A stretch of 64,000 nt of DNA from Micromussa lordhowensis (Eukaryota; Cnidaria; Anthozoa; Scleractinia; Lobophylliidae), in assembly GCA_964020085.1 (NCBI GenBank), contig OZ026600.1, positions 21,944,298 to 22,008,297 on the forward strand, written 5' to 3'. The position numbers and the translations under genes are program-made. The number at the start of each line of letters is the position of its first letter. Position 1 is the stretch's first letter. The notes beneath the pieces are model-generated. The model was not told the DNA's origin, did no database searches, and was given only the letters and a program-made list of their open reading frames with translations. This document shows, piece after piece, positions 24,711 to 35,260 of this stretch.

Positions 24711-25239
24711 GAACCTGTGGAAGTAGTCTGGCCCTTCTCATCTTTGACGCTAGTTTGGGCAATCTTTCTGCAAGTGGCTGCAAGCCGTAAACAACTGTGG
24801 CTCCTTGGCAGCTCATTTTAAATGTAACTCATCATTTCGCATTTTCATCTACAAGCTTTGAGCTCCTTGTTTCTTAATTCCATTTGAAACGGTGTACGTT
24901 TTTATGAGCCGCAATGTGGCCGGATTCCTTTGGAGTAGCACCTTTAGATCCTTATTTGAGAATTAAACTTAAAAGTGAACTTTGAAGGCATTGTTCTTTT
25001 CCTGGAAAGCAACTCGATACTGAAAGCTTAGCAGAAGGTCAGTTTGTGATTGACAGCTGTCATCTCGTTAGCCAATCAATTTTTTTAACAGTTCTAACAA
25101 GTACTGTGATTGGCTTATTATAGCATGCTTTATCAGAGAACAGAGAGTGGCCGACGCCACGTTTCCTCGTTTGGAAATAAAGTTTGGCATAAAAATTCAG
25201 CCGAATTCCAGGGGCAATTATTGAATTCTTTATCATAAA
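24711..25239. other. Intergenic, no gene seen
   Basis: AT-rich sequence without long open frames, splice-linked exons or clear repeats. The short minus-strand open frame at 25060-25284 crosses into a palindromic element and is not supported. Confidence 0.4.
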
Positions 25240-25405
25240 ACAAATAAAGAAGCCTCGACTGTCCTCTGTTCTGTTGTAAAGCACTTAAGAAGCGATAGAG
25301 CACTTAAGAAGTAGGGAAAAACACTCCACTACGCCTCGTGTTTTCCCTACACTTCTTTCGTGCTGTATGGGTTCCTGCGTCTGTCGAGGCTTCTTTATTT
25401 GCTAA
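25240..25405. mobile_element. Imperfect palindromic element
   Basis: AAATAAAGAAGCCTCGAC is mirrored by GTCGAGGCTTCTTTATTT, and an inner pair AGCACTTAAGAAGTAGGGAAAA by TTTTCCCTACACTTCTTTCGTGCT. The arms differ by several indels. Confidence 0.65.
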
Positions 25406-25891
25406 ATAAAGAGAGCTAGAATTCGTACATTTATTACGAGCGAACGGTAGTAGATGCAGAGCAAGGAACATAAGTAGCGTTGTTCATAACACTCTTGAAG
25501 AATGTCATCAGTAATTCAAGCCAATATTTAGGCATTGTTAGATTAATGTTTAACTTCAATGGATGTGGAATGAGAAATCATAGATTTAGAACATGTGTCG
25601 ACAAATATCTTTGGATTATTGTTTCAAAACCTCACTTTAGGTAATTTTACTAAAGTTCGTTCCCAAATAACGATATTAACTCGGATACGAGCGCTGTCTG
25701 TACAAAGGGTTGGTTTGATGTACAAGATCAAAGGAAACATGATATTAGATTATTTTAACCCATTTTATTTTCTGTTTAACAGCAAGGCAGTTACCCCTAT
25801 TTCAATTCCATCACCGATAGCCTTTTTTTTGGAAATAATATCATGTTAAGCTTTGCCCCTCTAATTTTCTGACGTTAACAGTTCAGCTCTT

Positions 25892-27830
25892 TCACTGAAC
25901 GAAGATGTATCCCATGGCCTTGATGAATTTGTCTCCACCATCTCCGCCGTGCTTAGCCACGTTCCCACACGTGTTGGTGTGGTCTGGATATCCTCCAGTA
26001 CCAAACCCAATTCTGGAGTCGCTGGTGATGCAATCATTTTCATTGTTGAATTTGAATTAAACTGGCTTTAGCGTCGAAGAAAACATAGACAGAGGGTATT
26101 ACAGTATTCGCTTAGAGAGTAAACAACCCTAACATTGACGACTCCACATTAAATCTTCTTTAAACACAGAAAATGTTTAGTTCAAACATTGCTTTTAGTT
26201 AACTTCGTAACTGCAAAATTTGGACTATGTTGAGATCTGTTTGTAAAGTAAACGCTTACAGTGTACCTGAGCGCCGTCAATTTTCATGACCAGAGTCAAT
26301 CCCCCGCAACCACATTCGCCAAGGTCTTCGCCATCCACGTAGCAGAAGACAGGAAGTTTCATAAAGCCAAACTGGAGCATGTATGCCTTGTTTTCGGCTG
26401 GGCTTGAAAATCAATGCGAATAAAACAATTTTTCATTTTTTTATAATTAACGTCGCTCACGTTCTATTTTTTTAATGTCTACTCCAGATTTGTTCTATTC
26501 ACTCCCACCAAGACCAATTATGTTGTAGGATTTAAATTCTTGCTTTCATGTGTGCTACATGATGCCTAAGAATGACTTATGATATGTCACCTTTTTAAAA
26601 TATTTATAACCTGCTAGTAGGCTCACGCTGAAGCAAACCCCCTGGGTATAGTGAAATCAGAATTTCCAAGATGATACTGAGAATTGGTAAACAAATAAGT
26701 CCGCAATGTAAGGAGGCGCCACACCATTATTGTTTGATTTTATACATTATGATTGCAATGGCTTGTAGTCGTCGCGTATGAAGTGTTGGTAGTTTCCCTC
26801 TCTGCAAGAGTTCCTCATACGTCGATTTATTGTCACAGTAAACAGCGCGTAGTGCTCGTTCTTGAATTCGTTCTAGTTTTCTGACATCAGAAGAACGACA
26901 AAAATCAGAGAAATAATCAAAGACGAAACTACAAACTGTGTAAAACTATAAGGCAAGTATCCGTCTTTCTGTATTTGCCTGTTGAAAATGCTCTATTCTG
27001 CGAAAATTTCATCGCCATCTTAGATTCTACCAAAAATGTGAACTCACTAGAGTTCTTTTTAACCATATTTCTGTCTTTTGCTGAAATAAAAACTTCATAT
27101 TTTCGATCCCTTCGCCGCATTCTCGATGTTTACAGACAGACGCTCTTATAGTTACATTTAGCGTTGTTTTTAACAGGTCATACCATTGCAATGGCAGCCT
27201 GTTATGTCAAGAAATCATACCCTGTGCACCGATGTTTGGAAATTTGTTTGATGTCATTATTGTGGCGTCAACTAAAAAGCAATTTTAGTATCGATTTATC
27301 AAAGTACAGGTGCTGAAAAAAATGTTGCAAGCAGTTTACAGCCAGCTTCAGATCATAGCTTTTGCGTAACTTTTCTACGACTTACTGATCTTTGTCATTA
27401 ATTTCTTTGCATGAACTTGGACCATGGTGTTCACAGGTGTCCGTCGCTACACAAATAGAAGGCACAAAATAAAATTGTTTAGCTCATAATTTCATATGAC
27501 CTGTATGGAGATCATATAAAACATGCATACGTTAGTCAATCTTCACTATTTTAAGTTTTAGAATGACCGAAAATTTTATATAAGCTATACTGAGATCATA
27601 AAAAAGGAAGTTAGTCACTGTTAACTTTAGAGATTAAGAATGGCTGAAAACGACAGATTCAAACCTTTCGATACAACGGTAAGGTTGAAAACATTTCTTA
27701 ATGTACCTTTACTTGGGCATTCCAGTTCTTTCAATTTTTGAAGGACACTCTTGCAAACGTTTTTACCAGCGCTTACCAAAATGGTGAAATACACCAGACA
27801 AATAACTCCAGCGAATTTCGTCGGTACCAT
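25892..27830 (-). pseudogene. Truncated paralogue of the secreted fibrinogen-related gene
   Basis: Exons 1-3 are intact in structure: 27830-27707 (signal peptide, MVPTKFAGVICLVYFTIL), 27446-27386 (TCEHHGPSSCKEI) and 26402-26267 (ENKAYMLQFG...VMKIDGAQ). Exon lengths of 61 and 136 nt equal those of the first copy. The last exon survives only from 26047 to the stop at 25892 (NNENDCITSDSRIGFGTGGY to MGYIFVQ). A deletion joined intron 3 sequence directly to the middle of exon 4, with an in-frame TAA just upstream and no AG acceptor between. The hallmark Trp of GGWTL is Leu here (CGGLTLVM). A normal full-length product is therefore not expected, though a short secreted N-terminal peptide could be made. 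The promoter TATA is kept. Confidence 0.78.
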
Positions 27831-27885
27831 TGTTTGCATTCGTACGCCAGGCAGAGCTTTCAACGAGAAAAGATAAGCTCCGTGG

Positions 27886-27893
27886 TTTATAAA
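27886..27893 (-). promoter_or_regulatory. TATA box of the truncated paralogue
   Basis: The minus strand reads TTTATAAACCACGGA, at the same place relative to the start codon (about 60 bases upstream) and with the same 3' neighbour ACCACGGA as in the first copy. Conservation suggests that the promoter may still fire although the gene body is broken. Confidence 0.55.
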
Positions 27894-29200
27894 CACTTTA
27901 TCCTTGCTTTACGTTAAAACCATTTTTCTCCTCACACACGTCTAGAGGTTTTCTTTCTTCTTGCGTGGAGAATTGGTTGCCCAATCAGTTCCCAGCTAAT
28001 GATTGGTTCTTTACTTTGCTAGTACCAAATAACCAATAGCAAGCTCGCTGTGAGATGACAGAATGTTGATGTTTTTGAAAACGGTAAAATAACCATAGAT
28101 ACTCGTTACAAAATATTGAGCGTTAAAGTTTTTATTACCTCCCATTAAGTGAAATAATCCAGAGTACGCTTGTTATGAAATAGTAGAATTGCATTACCAA
28201 AGAGTTTCTGATATAGCCATAGATACAAAAGCCGATTCCTATGACGTTGTTTAAAAAGGCTACAGAGGTCTAAAGTAATTATTTTACCACCCGTTTAGAA
28301 TACCTTTTTGCAAGTTCTTGGTTTAATTACTTATTAGTAATTTATGGACAAAGGCGGAACTTGTGAGTGAATTCCAACCCTTCTTCTCCAAATTGTTTAC
28401 CGGTAGTTGTCGTCGTAAGCGGTTGCAAACAATCTTTCGTTTGAATTTTCTGAACATTCATGTTACTTGAGCTTTAATTTATTTGATGAAAAGGAGGTTT
28501 GGAAGTTCTATATTGCTCCAATTGTATTTTTTAGCTGGATACAGTTGAGGACGTTAGCAAATTTGCAAAAAAGAGCATTTTAACAAGCCTTTTTTTTGTC
28601 GAAGGAAATCATGCAAATTATTCTGGAGCACAGGCTCGCTCTCTTTTGTTACCCACTCTGCAAGGCCTTCTGTTCAACATAGCGTTATTTAGACATTGAT
28701 TGACAGTTTAAAGTCAGTTGTTAGCAGAAAGTACGGGGGAAAGTTCCAAGAAACTCACAAGTAATCTAATAGCTACAAGTTAGTGTCTCCTTTTTCTTTG
28801 AAGTCTACAAGCTAGCTAATAGATAGAGACCGAGATTGGGTATAATTAAACTGTTAGCAGTTGGTAAGCGTCTATTTGCTTATTTACCGTCTATTAATTG
28901 AAATAATTATGGAACGTTTGACATAAAGTTGCAAAAAGACACTTAAATAACCATAGATACGGAGGTCGGTTTTAAGCGTTTCATTTTCGGCAATGGCCAA
29001 GCCACGAAGGGGGTAGATTTAAGCTGTGAAATTGTTTTAAAAGCTTTTGATAATACGCCGGTTTAATAAGTGAATATATACCACCAAATAGGTCAAATAA
29101 CCAACGGGACTTTATTATGAAATAGCAGAATAGCCAAGTTTAAGAACATAATAAAATAACCATACATATGCAAGTTCTTCGGGTCGCAGTAGTTAATATG

Positions 29201-30911
29201 AAAACCGTTTTGAAAAGGCTTTTGTTGTAAAAAAAAAACTATGCTATAGGCCATATTTCATGATTGGAGAAGAATCGATAATCGCAGCTTTTTCTTCCAG
29301 CTGTGGGACTTTAAAATAACAAATGAAATGTATACACACAAACCTGTCGGTACCAGGACATGATGTAACTCTTATTATTTGTTTCAGTTATTCTAGAGCT
29401 CATGTATACAGAAATTTTAGAGAATTAGTAAAGGAAAAATCCACCGCCCACCCTTGAACTGCAAAATGAAGGATAATGGCAAAAGATCTGAAACGGAACA
29501 AATTTAGGGATGCGCATGGCGAAATAGCCGATTGCCAAAATATTTGGAAAGACAAATGAAAACATATGAAAGGAAATCCGAGAGTGGTGAATTTGGTCAA
29601 AGTTAAGAAAAAAGTTTTGTCGATACAATAACGCTATGTCGAAGAGAAAGATCCCGGTGACGTGCCAATCAAAATGCTATGTATGACAATAAATAACTGT
29701 AGGAGACAAACTGTAATTAAATGCAATAGCTAACCAGCAATGCAGCGCGCCAGCGTGCTGTGAAATGGCGGGAATGTCTCGATGTTTACGACTTCCATGC
29801 TGTACTAGTTGGATACTGGAAAAAGTATATATTGTCCTAAAAAAGGGCTTAGGGCTATGGAGCTTTCACAGAACGCATTCATTCAATGTAGAAGATCAAA
29901 AATCAGTGTACTATATTGAAAAAAAATATGCATTAAAAAGACATGGAATCTGTATTTAAATGCTTCTCTATTTTTAAAAGCATTCGCTTTCTTAGTTTTT
30001 AAGCTTAACCGCTGATCGAAGTTTTTCTCCATTTATTCTCATTTTATCTTGCCATTATCTAGTTATGTGCCTCAAATATCTTTTTCTTCAAAGTTTTGGA
30101 ACAAAAAACAAGCGACAATTATATATGTAGTAAAACCTATCAACGAGGTAAAATCTTTTCTTTCGTATCTAAACAGCATCCTAAAAGAAAATCAACAACA
30201 ATGAAAAAAGTGATCGTTAATGGAGGAAACATCCATTTTTATTTTACTTCTTGGGTGGTGTTGGTTCTTTGGTCTCGATGGTGCTTGCCCCTTTGGGTAT
30301 TATACCTTTTTTTCGTTCATTATTCTTTTCTTTTTTCCTAGGATGGTGTAATTATGTAAATAATTGAAACCATACAACGTTCCCGATGTTTAACATGTTA
30401 TTCCTCCACTGGTAAGCTCACAGGCTACTACACGGACATTACTTTAAAGCAAAAGAGAAAGATGCCAAAAAATTCAAACCAGAGGGAATATTCCCTTTTG
30501 CAAGTAATAACGGTGAGTGTAATGTTATTTGTTATTTGCGCTATGGTCAGCACTGAAGTCCTAGCAGTTTCATTATTTATGTCGTGGAAAATGCGATTTG
30601 AAAACAGGGGCAATTAACATTCCAAATTTGAAACGCTTGTAGAGTGTTAAAAAATCCAAGCAGGTCCAACCTCAACTGGGGTCGGGAAAATCGCATATTT
30701 TGGTCTGAAGTAGGTGAACGTTTTTGGGAGCACCCCCGAAATAAATCATCATATAGATTTACTTAGTTATGCTCTATTAAATTAAGGTAACCTATGCCAT
30801 CTTGTGTAAACGGTGTTACATGCGAAGACTTTGAGAATACGCTGGGGAAAGGAAGGAAATTGTCGAGTAATTGGAGTAGTATTCCTAAAATTGGGAGACG
30901 TTTTAAAGGCC
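29201..30911. repeat. Repeated upstream block, second copy; no supported gene
   Basis: From about 29760 (GTGCTGTGAAATGGCGGGAA) to 30870 this follows 6640-9260 in diverged form, including TTTCACAGAACGCATT, AAATATCTTTTTCTTC and CCATCTTGTGTAAACGGTGT. 29400-29640 on the minus strand has a short receptor-like motif (YFAMRIPKF) but no supporting domain. No gene is called. Confidence 0.5.
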
Positions 30912-31109
30912 TATGGGCCGCCGTCACCACCAAAAATACAAACAATACAAACAGTCTAGCATAAACAGAAATGGTTTAAACGTCCTTTGTTAGTTGATAC
31001 AGGTTATATGGAAATGATGCAGTTCCAATGCACTTGGACCGGTTGTCTTTGGTGGAATGGGATACTCAACCAGTAAATGGTTTATACAGTTTAGAAACTG
31101 TCTAGCCGC

Positions 31110-31620
31110 CCTTGTCAAAACGGTACAATGAACACCCGATTGATTCAGTCTAAATGTAAGTAGTTTAGCTCCAGTTTGTAAAATGGTACAACATAAAATG
31201 ATCTGGTTATGTCAAAGAACGAATAGGCTAGCTCTTTCTGTTCAAGCGGCACAGCATAGTTTAAACTGGGCTAGAGTGATGTCAAATGGGATAGCGTTAC
31301 ATGAAATGGCAGAGCATAGTAACAATTGATACAGGGTAAGATGAAATAGCTGAGCATGAAATGGCACAGAGTCGAGCGAAACAGTTCAGCGTAATGTCGA
31401 ATGAGTCAGCCCCGGATGAAATGGCACAGTATTTGGTGAAGTTATACAGCGTAATATCAAATAGCACAGCTTTGCGTGAAATAGCTTGGCATACATTCAG
31501 ACGGTGCAGCCTAAGACCACGTACACTCGAACGTACACAGCTCGGCGTGAAGTGGTACAGCGTAACATCAAATGGCACAGCGTTGCGTGAAATGGTTCAG
31601 CATACATCCAGACTGATTAG
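31110..31620 (+). repeat. Array of degenerate ~20-22 bp subterminal repeats (left arm)
   Basis: Units such as GAAATGGCACAG, CAAATAGCACAGC, CAAATGGCACAGCG, GAAATAGCTGAGC and GAAATGGCAGAGC recur many times at roughly 20-30 base spacing, often preceded by GCGTAATRTC. The mirrored array is at about 36130-36640. Arrays like this near element ends often bind the transposase; that role is inference here. They also create spurious open frames on both strands. Confidence 0.75.
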
Positions 31621-32402
31621 GGCGATAATAAGTGAGCAAAACATGTTCAGAACTAGCTCAGCAATGCAATGCATGAAACATAGTATCTGAAGTAATAGAG
31701 TATTGCTACGAAGTTGGTCTAGCGTGAAACTGGGTATAGGTGGCGTGACATCAGTGCGCCGAAACCACCAAAAATACAAAACACGAATGGAACAGCCAAG
31801 AGTAAACTGAGACAGAGGTCGGTATGACGTCACACTTGTGAAATTTTGGCGCCAAACATTGAGAGCTCATTCAGTCAGCGTGATGTCTGTAACCTCGTTT
31901 CATCCTATTTTGGTAAGTCTCCTTCCTTATTTCGTTTCACAAGGCTGTATGAATTCCCTGCAGTTCAAGAATAAATGCTTTTGTTATTTCACGGAATATC
32001 ATTTCACCACAAAAACCCGACACAATAATATTACATTTCCATGTGCTCTCTGCTGTGTCTGACAGGAATATTAAATTCCATTGTTTCACTGATTGTCGAT
32101 GTTCCCATCGTCATTTTAAACTCCGTTGTACTTTTTGAATTAATTGGATCGTTGATAAACTCTTGTAGTCGGTCAAGGCTGCGAAAAGTACCGTCTACTA
32201 GACGAGAGAACTGTTTATTACATAACTGCTGTTCAATGATTAAATTTTGTGTCACGCAATAATCAGTAACGTAACATAGGAAGTCCTCTCTCGTTTGCTG
32301 GAGGTAAACAAAGGGAGAATATTGCAATAAATATTACATTGAAAATAAAAAAAATCAGCTATGAAATTAAATCCGTGATCTCACAACTCTAAAAGGCCTT
32401 AA

Positions 32403-33251
32403 GGGACCGTTCATTTTTTATGAGATAGGGGGGGCTGGTGGGATTGAGGGGGGGGCCATGAAAAAAAAACTGGTCTTAAAGGGGGGGCCATCCAAAAAAA
32501 TATCGTCTGTAAGGGGGGGGGTCACTCAAAAAATTCCCCTAAAATATTGTAAGAACAGCATCTATGATGATGCAAAATTTTCTACCAAAATGCCCTAAAA
32601 TTGCATTTCTGAGGCTCTAAAAATCTAAACTTTCCCGGGGGAGCATGCCCCCTGGACCCCCCTAGTTTGTAGTGGATGGAACAATATCAATTCAAAACTA
32701 CTTGAGAATGTTCACTCCCAACAACAAACAGTGCCTTGTTTATCAAAGGAAAAGACAGATTACCATGGCCAGTGCACATGTAAATATTTAAAAATTATTT
32801 CTACTATTTTCAATTTAAACTGCAGTAAATCTACAAATGTTACAAAAAGTTTGCCAGAATGGCGTAAAATAGCCTTTCTGAAGCTCTGAAATTCTAAATT
32901 TTCTCGGGGGAGAATGCCCCCGAACCCCCCTAGTTAGGGCACTTGTTGGGTTAAAAATAGTCAGAAAAAAAAAGACATATCCCATAGGCGAAAACGGTGA
33001 TTCAGAAAGAACTTTTTGAAACTGCAGTTTTTGTGTTTGACTTATAAGGTAGACTTTACTTGATCATTCTTTTTGCTTTGCTTTTGACTTCTTTTTTTTT
33101 TTTTGGGGGGGGGGGTCATCAAAAAAATTTAGGTTTATGAGGGGGGGCCAGGGAAAAAATATCCGGTTAAGAGGGGGGGCCATCATATGCTACAGAGACT
33201 ATCTACCAAATCCCACCAGCCCCCCCTACCCCATAAAAAATGAACGGTCCC
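32403..33251 (+). mobile_element. 849 bp non-autonomous DNA transposon, copy 1
   Basis: Termini GGGACCGTTCATTTTTTATG and CATAAAAAATGAACGGTCCC are inverted repeats, flanked by TAA on both sides (32400-32402 and 33252-33254). The mirrored right arm of the host element reads GGCCTTAAAATTACTCC with a single TAA, the empty site. A 3 bp T-A-rich duplication suggests PIF/Harbinger-like mobilisation. The inside has poly-G and poly-A tracts and two diverged units around GGGGGAGCATGCCCCC; no coding. Copy 2 is at 49704-50538. Confidence 0.85.
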
Positions 33252-34503
33252 TAAAATTACTCCAAGCAATGGCAAAAAACAGAGAGAGGAGAAAAAGAAA
33301 AGGGGAGTAAAAGAGTGGATGAAAAAAAAATACTAACACTCCGTCTACTTCTAGGTTACGTCTAGGTTACCCGGATAAGTTAATTGAGACGACTCTCTTA
33401 GAAGTGAAATTTGATGGGAGGAAATTAGCCCTCCAACCTTGTCACAACATATCAACCATCAGTGCCAAATTCTAAACATTTTCTCATGAAAAAATGGCAT
33501 TTAATTGAACAACAACCATTACTGAGCGAAATCTACAGAGATCCGCCCCTCGTTTCATACAAAAGAGGGCGTTCGCTCAAAGATATACTCGTGAAAGCCA
33601 AGCTATGAAAAAGGCTTAAACACGCGCTTGGGAGTCGTGCAGGCCTGTCAACCCCATTTTACACTGTGGAAGATATCGCGTTTTCACAAAAAAATCACAG
33701 CGGCTAGATTATAGATGTCAATGTGTTGATGGAAATACAAAACTTCACAGGCAGAATGAAACAGAAGATACATATGAAGCTTTGGAATAGGAGACTGTTT
33801 GGCAGTCCATTCCCACGCCTGTCTGTTTTTAAGAGAAAGCGACTGCTCGCAGGGTAAAAAAAAATGTCTGGCAAGTAACTCTAACTCTCCTTAGTACTGC
33901 GGCAAAATAAAGCAAAAGTGATGGCGTATACCACAACTAAAACTAACAGTGAAGTTCTCCTCTTTATACCTCTAAAAAACAATAACTGTTGCTCCGATAT
34001 CGAAAACTTGGGTCTTCCGCGTTGCCCATCCGCAGTCATTCAATAGTGGTGCTTGATAGCTGTGAAAAGGCTGATGAAGATTCTGAATTGCAATGAGTTG
34101 TTTGCGTGCTTGGTCAATTAAATCAATGGCATCTAAAGTAGACTTGCCACAAGTCGACCTTATTGAAAGGACTTTTAGAAAGTCTACATCTAGAGGTACG
34201 TCCCCATTAATCAACGCGGTCTCATACAGAACCTCTAGCCTTAAACTAACGGTCTGTTGGTCACTCCCTTCGAGGCCATTTATTATTTCGTGCAAGCTGT
34301 TTGAGAGTTCCCGTCGAAAGTCCATGTGCTTAGAATGCATGCACAACAGCTGAAAAACAAAAAGAAATGGATACTAAAATTCCAGAAAGTAAAAAGAATA
34401 GAAAACACTACATGAAGATACACAAGCTATGAAGATTAGACAAAAAAAGGGAAAAGGAGAGCCATAAAATGTAGTTAAACTAGTTGATAAGAAAAAAAAA
34501 ACT

Positions 34504-34931
34504 ACTGATGAAAGTGAAGAATGATCCTCGCAGTGAATTTTCCAATTTAAGCAACTGGAAAGAAGAAGCCTGAAAAAAAATCAGGGCTTCAACGGGATTC
34601 GAACCTGTGACCTCCGCGATACCGGTGCGATGCTCTACCAACTTCATACCAACTAAACTATGAAGCCACACATTAGAAGCGAGGTCAATTTGTTGAGTTC
34701 ATATCTTCCCGTGAGGAGTGAAATGATGAAAGTGAAGAATGATCCTCGCAGTGAATTTTCCAATTTAAGCAACTGGAAAGAAGAAGCCTGAAAAAAAAAT
34801 CAGGGCTTCAACGGGATTCGAACCTGTGACCTCCGCGATATTGGTGCGATGCTCTACCAACTAAACTATGAAGCCACACATTAGAAGCGAGGTCAATTTG
34901 TTGAGTTCATATCTTCCCGTGAGGAGTGAAA
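34504..34931 (-). mobile_element. Two tandem tRNA-derived SINE units
   Basis: Two head-to-tail units of about 215 bases share a body (GAATGATCCTCGCAGTG, GGAAAGAAGAAGCCTG) and a tRNA-like head. The tRNA-like parts on the minus strand are 34667-34585 (83 nt, with a 13-base internal duplication in the D-arm region) and 34875-34804 (72 nt). They show acceptor-like GGCTTCA...TGAAGCC pairing and a perfect B box GGTTCGAATCC. The anticodon loop lacks the usual T33 and stem pairing is poor, so they are SINE heads rather than working tRNAs. They sit in an apparent intron of the central gene. Confidence 0.65.
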
Positions 34932-34932
34932 T

Positions 34933-35072
34933 GATGAAAGTGAAGAATGATCCTCCCAGTGAATTTTCCAATTTAAGCAACTGGAAAGAAGAAGCCTGAT
35001 TTTTTTCAGGCTTCTTCTTTCCAGTTGCTTAAATTGGAAAATTCACTACGAGGATCATTCTTCACTTTCATC
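34933..35072. repeat. Near-perfect palindrome made of two inverted SINE bodies
   Basis: GATGAAAGTGAAGAATGATC...AAGAAGCCTGA is mirrored by TCAGGCTTCTT...GATCATTCTTCACTTTCATC with a short T-rich centre. It consists of the body of the neighbouring SINE unit and an inverted copy of it, with only about two mismatches, so the transcript would form a hairpin of nearly 70 bp. Confidence 0.8.
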
Positions 35073-35260
35073 TATGACCGCAGTTCAAATATATGAATTA
35101 TTTCATATATACTTACATCAAAAAAATACTGACTTACCTTTCAATTCTTATATCGCCAACTTTTGAGACTTCGGTTAGGGCACGCCGTTCTTTAACAGCG
35201 TTTTCATAAATCCAGGCATATCTATATATGAAAACAGTGTCAAGAAATCAAGCGTCTCTA

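Larger units (their letters stand above)
25510..29200. repeat. Segmental duplication, copy B (around broken fibrinogen-related gene)
   Basis: Direct-orientation copy of 250-6100: same order of 3' flank, gene, promoter and upstream blocks, for example the ACAAAGGCGGAACTTGTGAG stretch at about 5380 and 28349. Relative to copy A it lacks most of exon 4 and about 2 kb of intron 3. The stretch 27900-29200 upstream of the promoter shows no gene. Confidence 0.75.
30912..33350 (+). repeat. Left arm of the large inverted repeat
   Basis: Reverse-complement partner of 35261-36837. About 1587 bases match once the inserted transposon at 32403-33251 (plus its 3-base duplication) is removed. The visible differences are few: for example a short extra stretch near 31519-31530 and single substitutions such as TACTAACACTCCG versus the mirrored TACTGACACTCCG. 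Confidence 0.85.
32031..35221 (-). pseudogene. Split gene of unknown family inside the large inverted-repeat element
   Basis: Three exon-like blocks on the minus strand. A: 35221-35138, between a TTTTCATATATAG acceptor and a strong GTAAGTC donor, reading YAWIYENAVKERRAL. B: 34349-33972, after a TTTTTGTTTTTCAG acceptor, 125 codons to a stop, with GDVPLDVDFLKVLSIRSTCG, PFHSYQAPLLNDCGW and QVFDIGATV. C: 32297-32031 in the left arm, after a TTTACCTCCAG acceptor, 88 codons to a stop (EDFLCYVTDYCVTQN, FNIPVRHSREHMEM). Block C has an identical-length copy in the right arm. A ends in phase 2 while B opens in phase 0, and B has its own stop, so either an exon is missing or the gene is decayed. The three may also be alternative ends. 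Family not recognised; a transposon protein is the likely origin by position. Confidence 0.45.

Noticed and set aside
29400..29628. Minus-strand stretch with a receptor-like YFAMRIPKF motif
   Set aside because: A seventh-helix-like motif alone, without the rest of a receptor or a consistent frame, is not enough to call a receptor pseudogene.
31297..31690. Open frames of about 100 codons on both strands in each arm
   Set aside because: They follow the periodic subterminal repeats, exist on both strands and show no protein-like conservation beyond the repeat.
34585..34875. Two apparent tRNA genes on the minus strand
   Set aside because: B boxes are perfect, but anticodon arms lack T33 and pair poorly, one has a 13-base internal duplication, and both sit in repeated SINE units.
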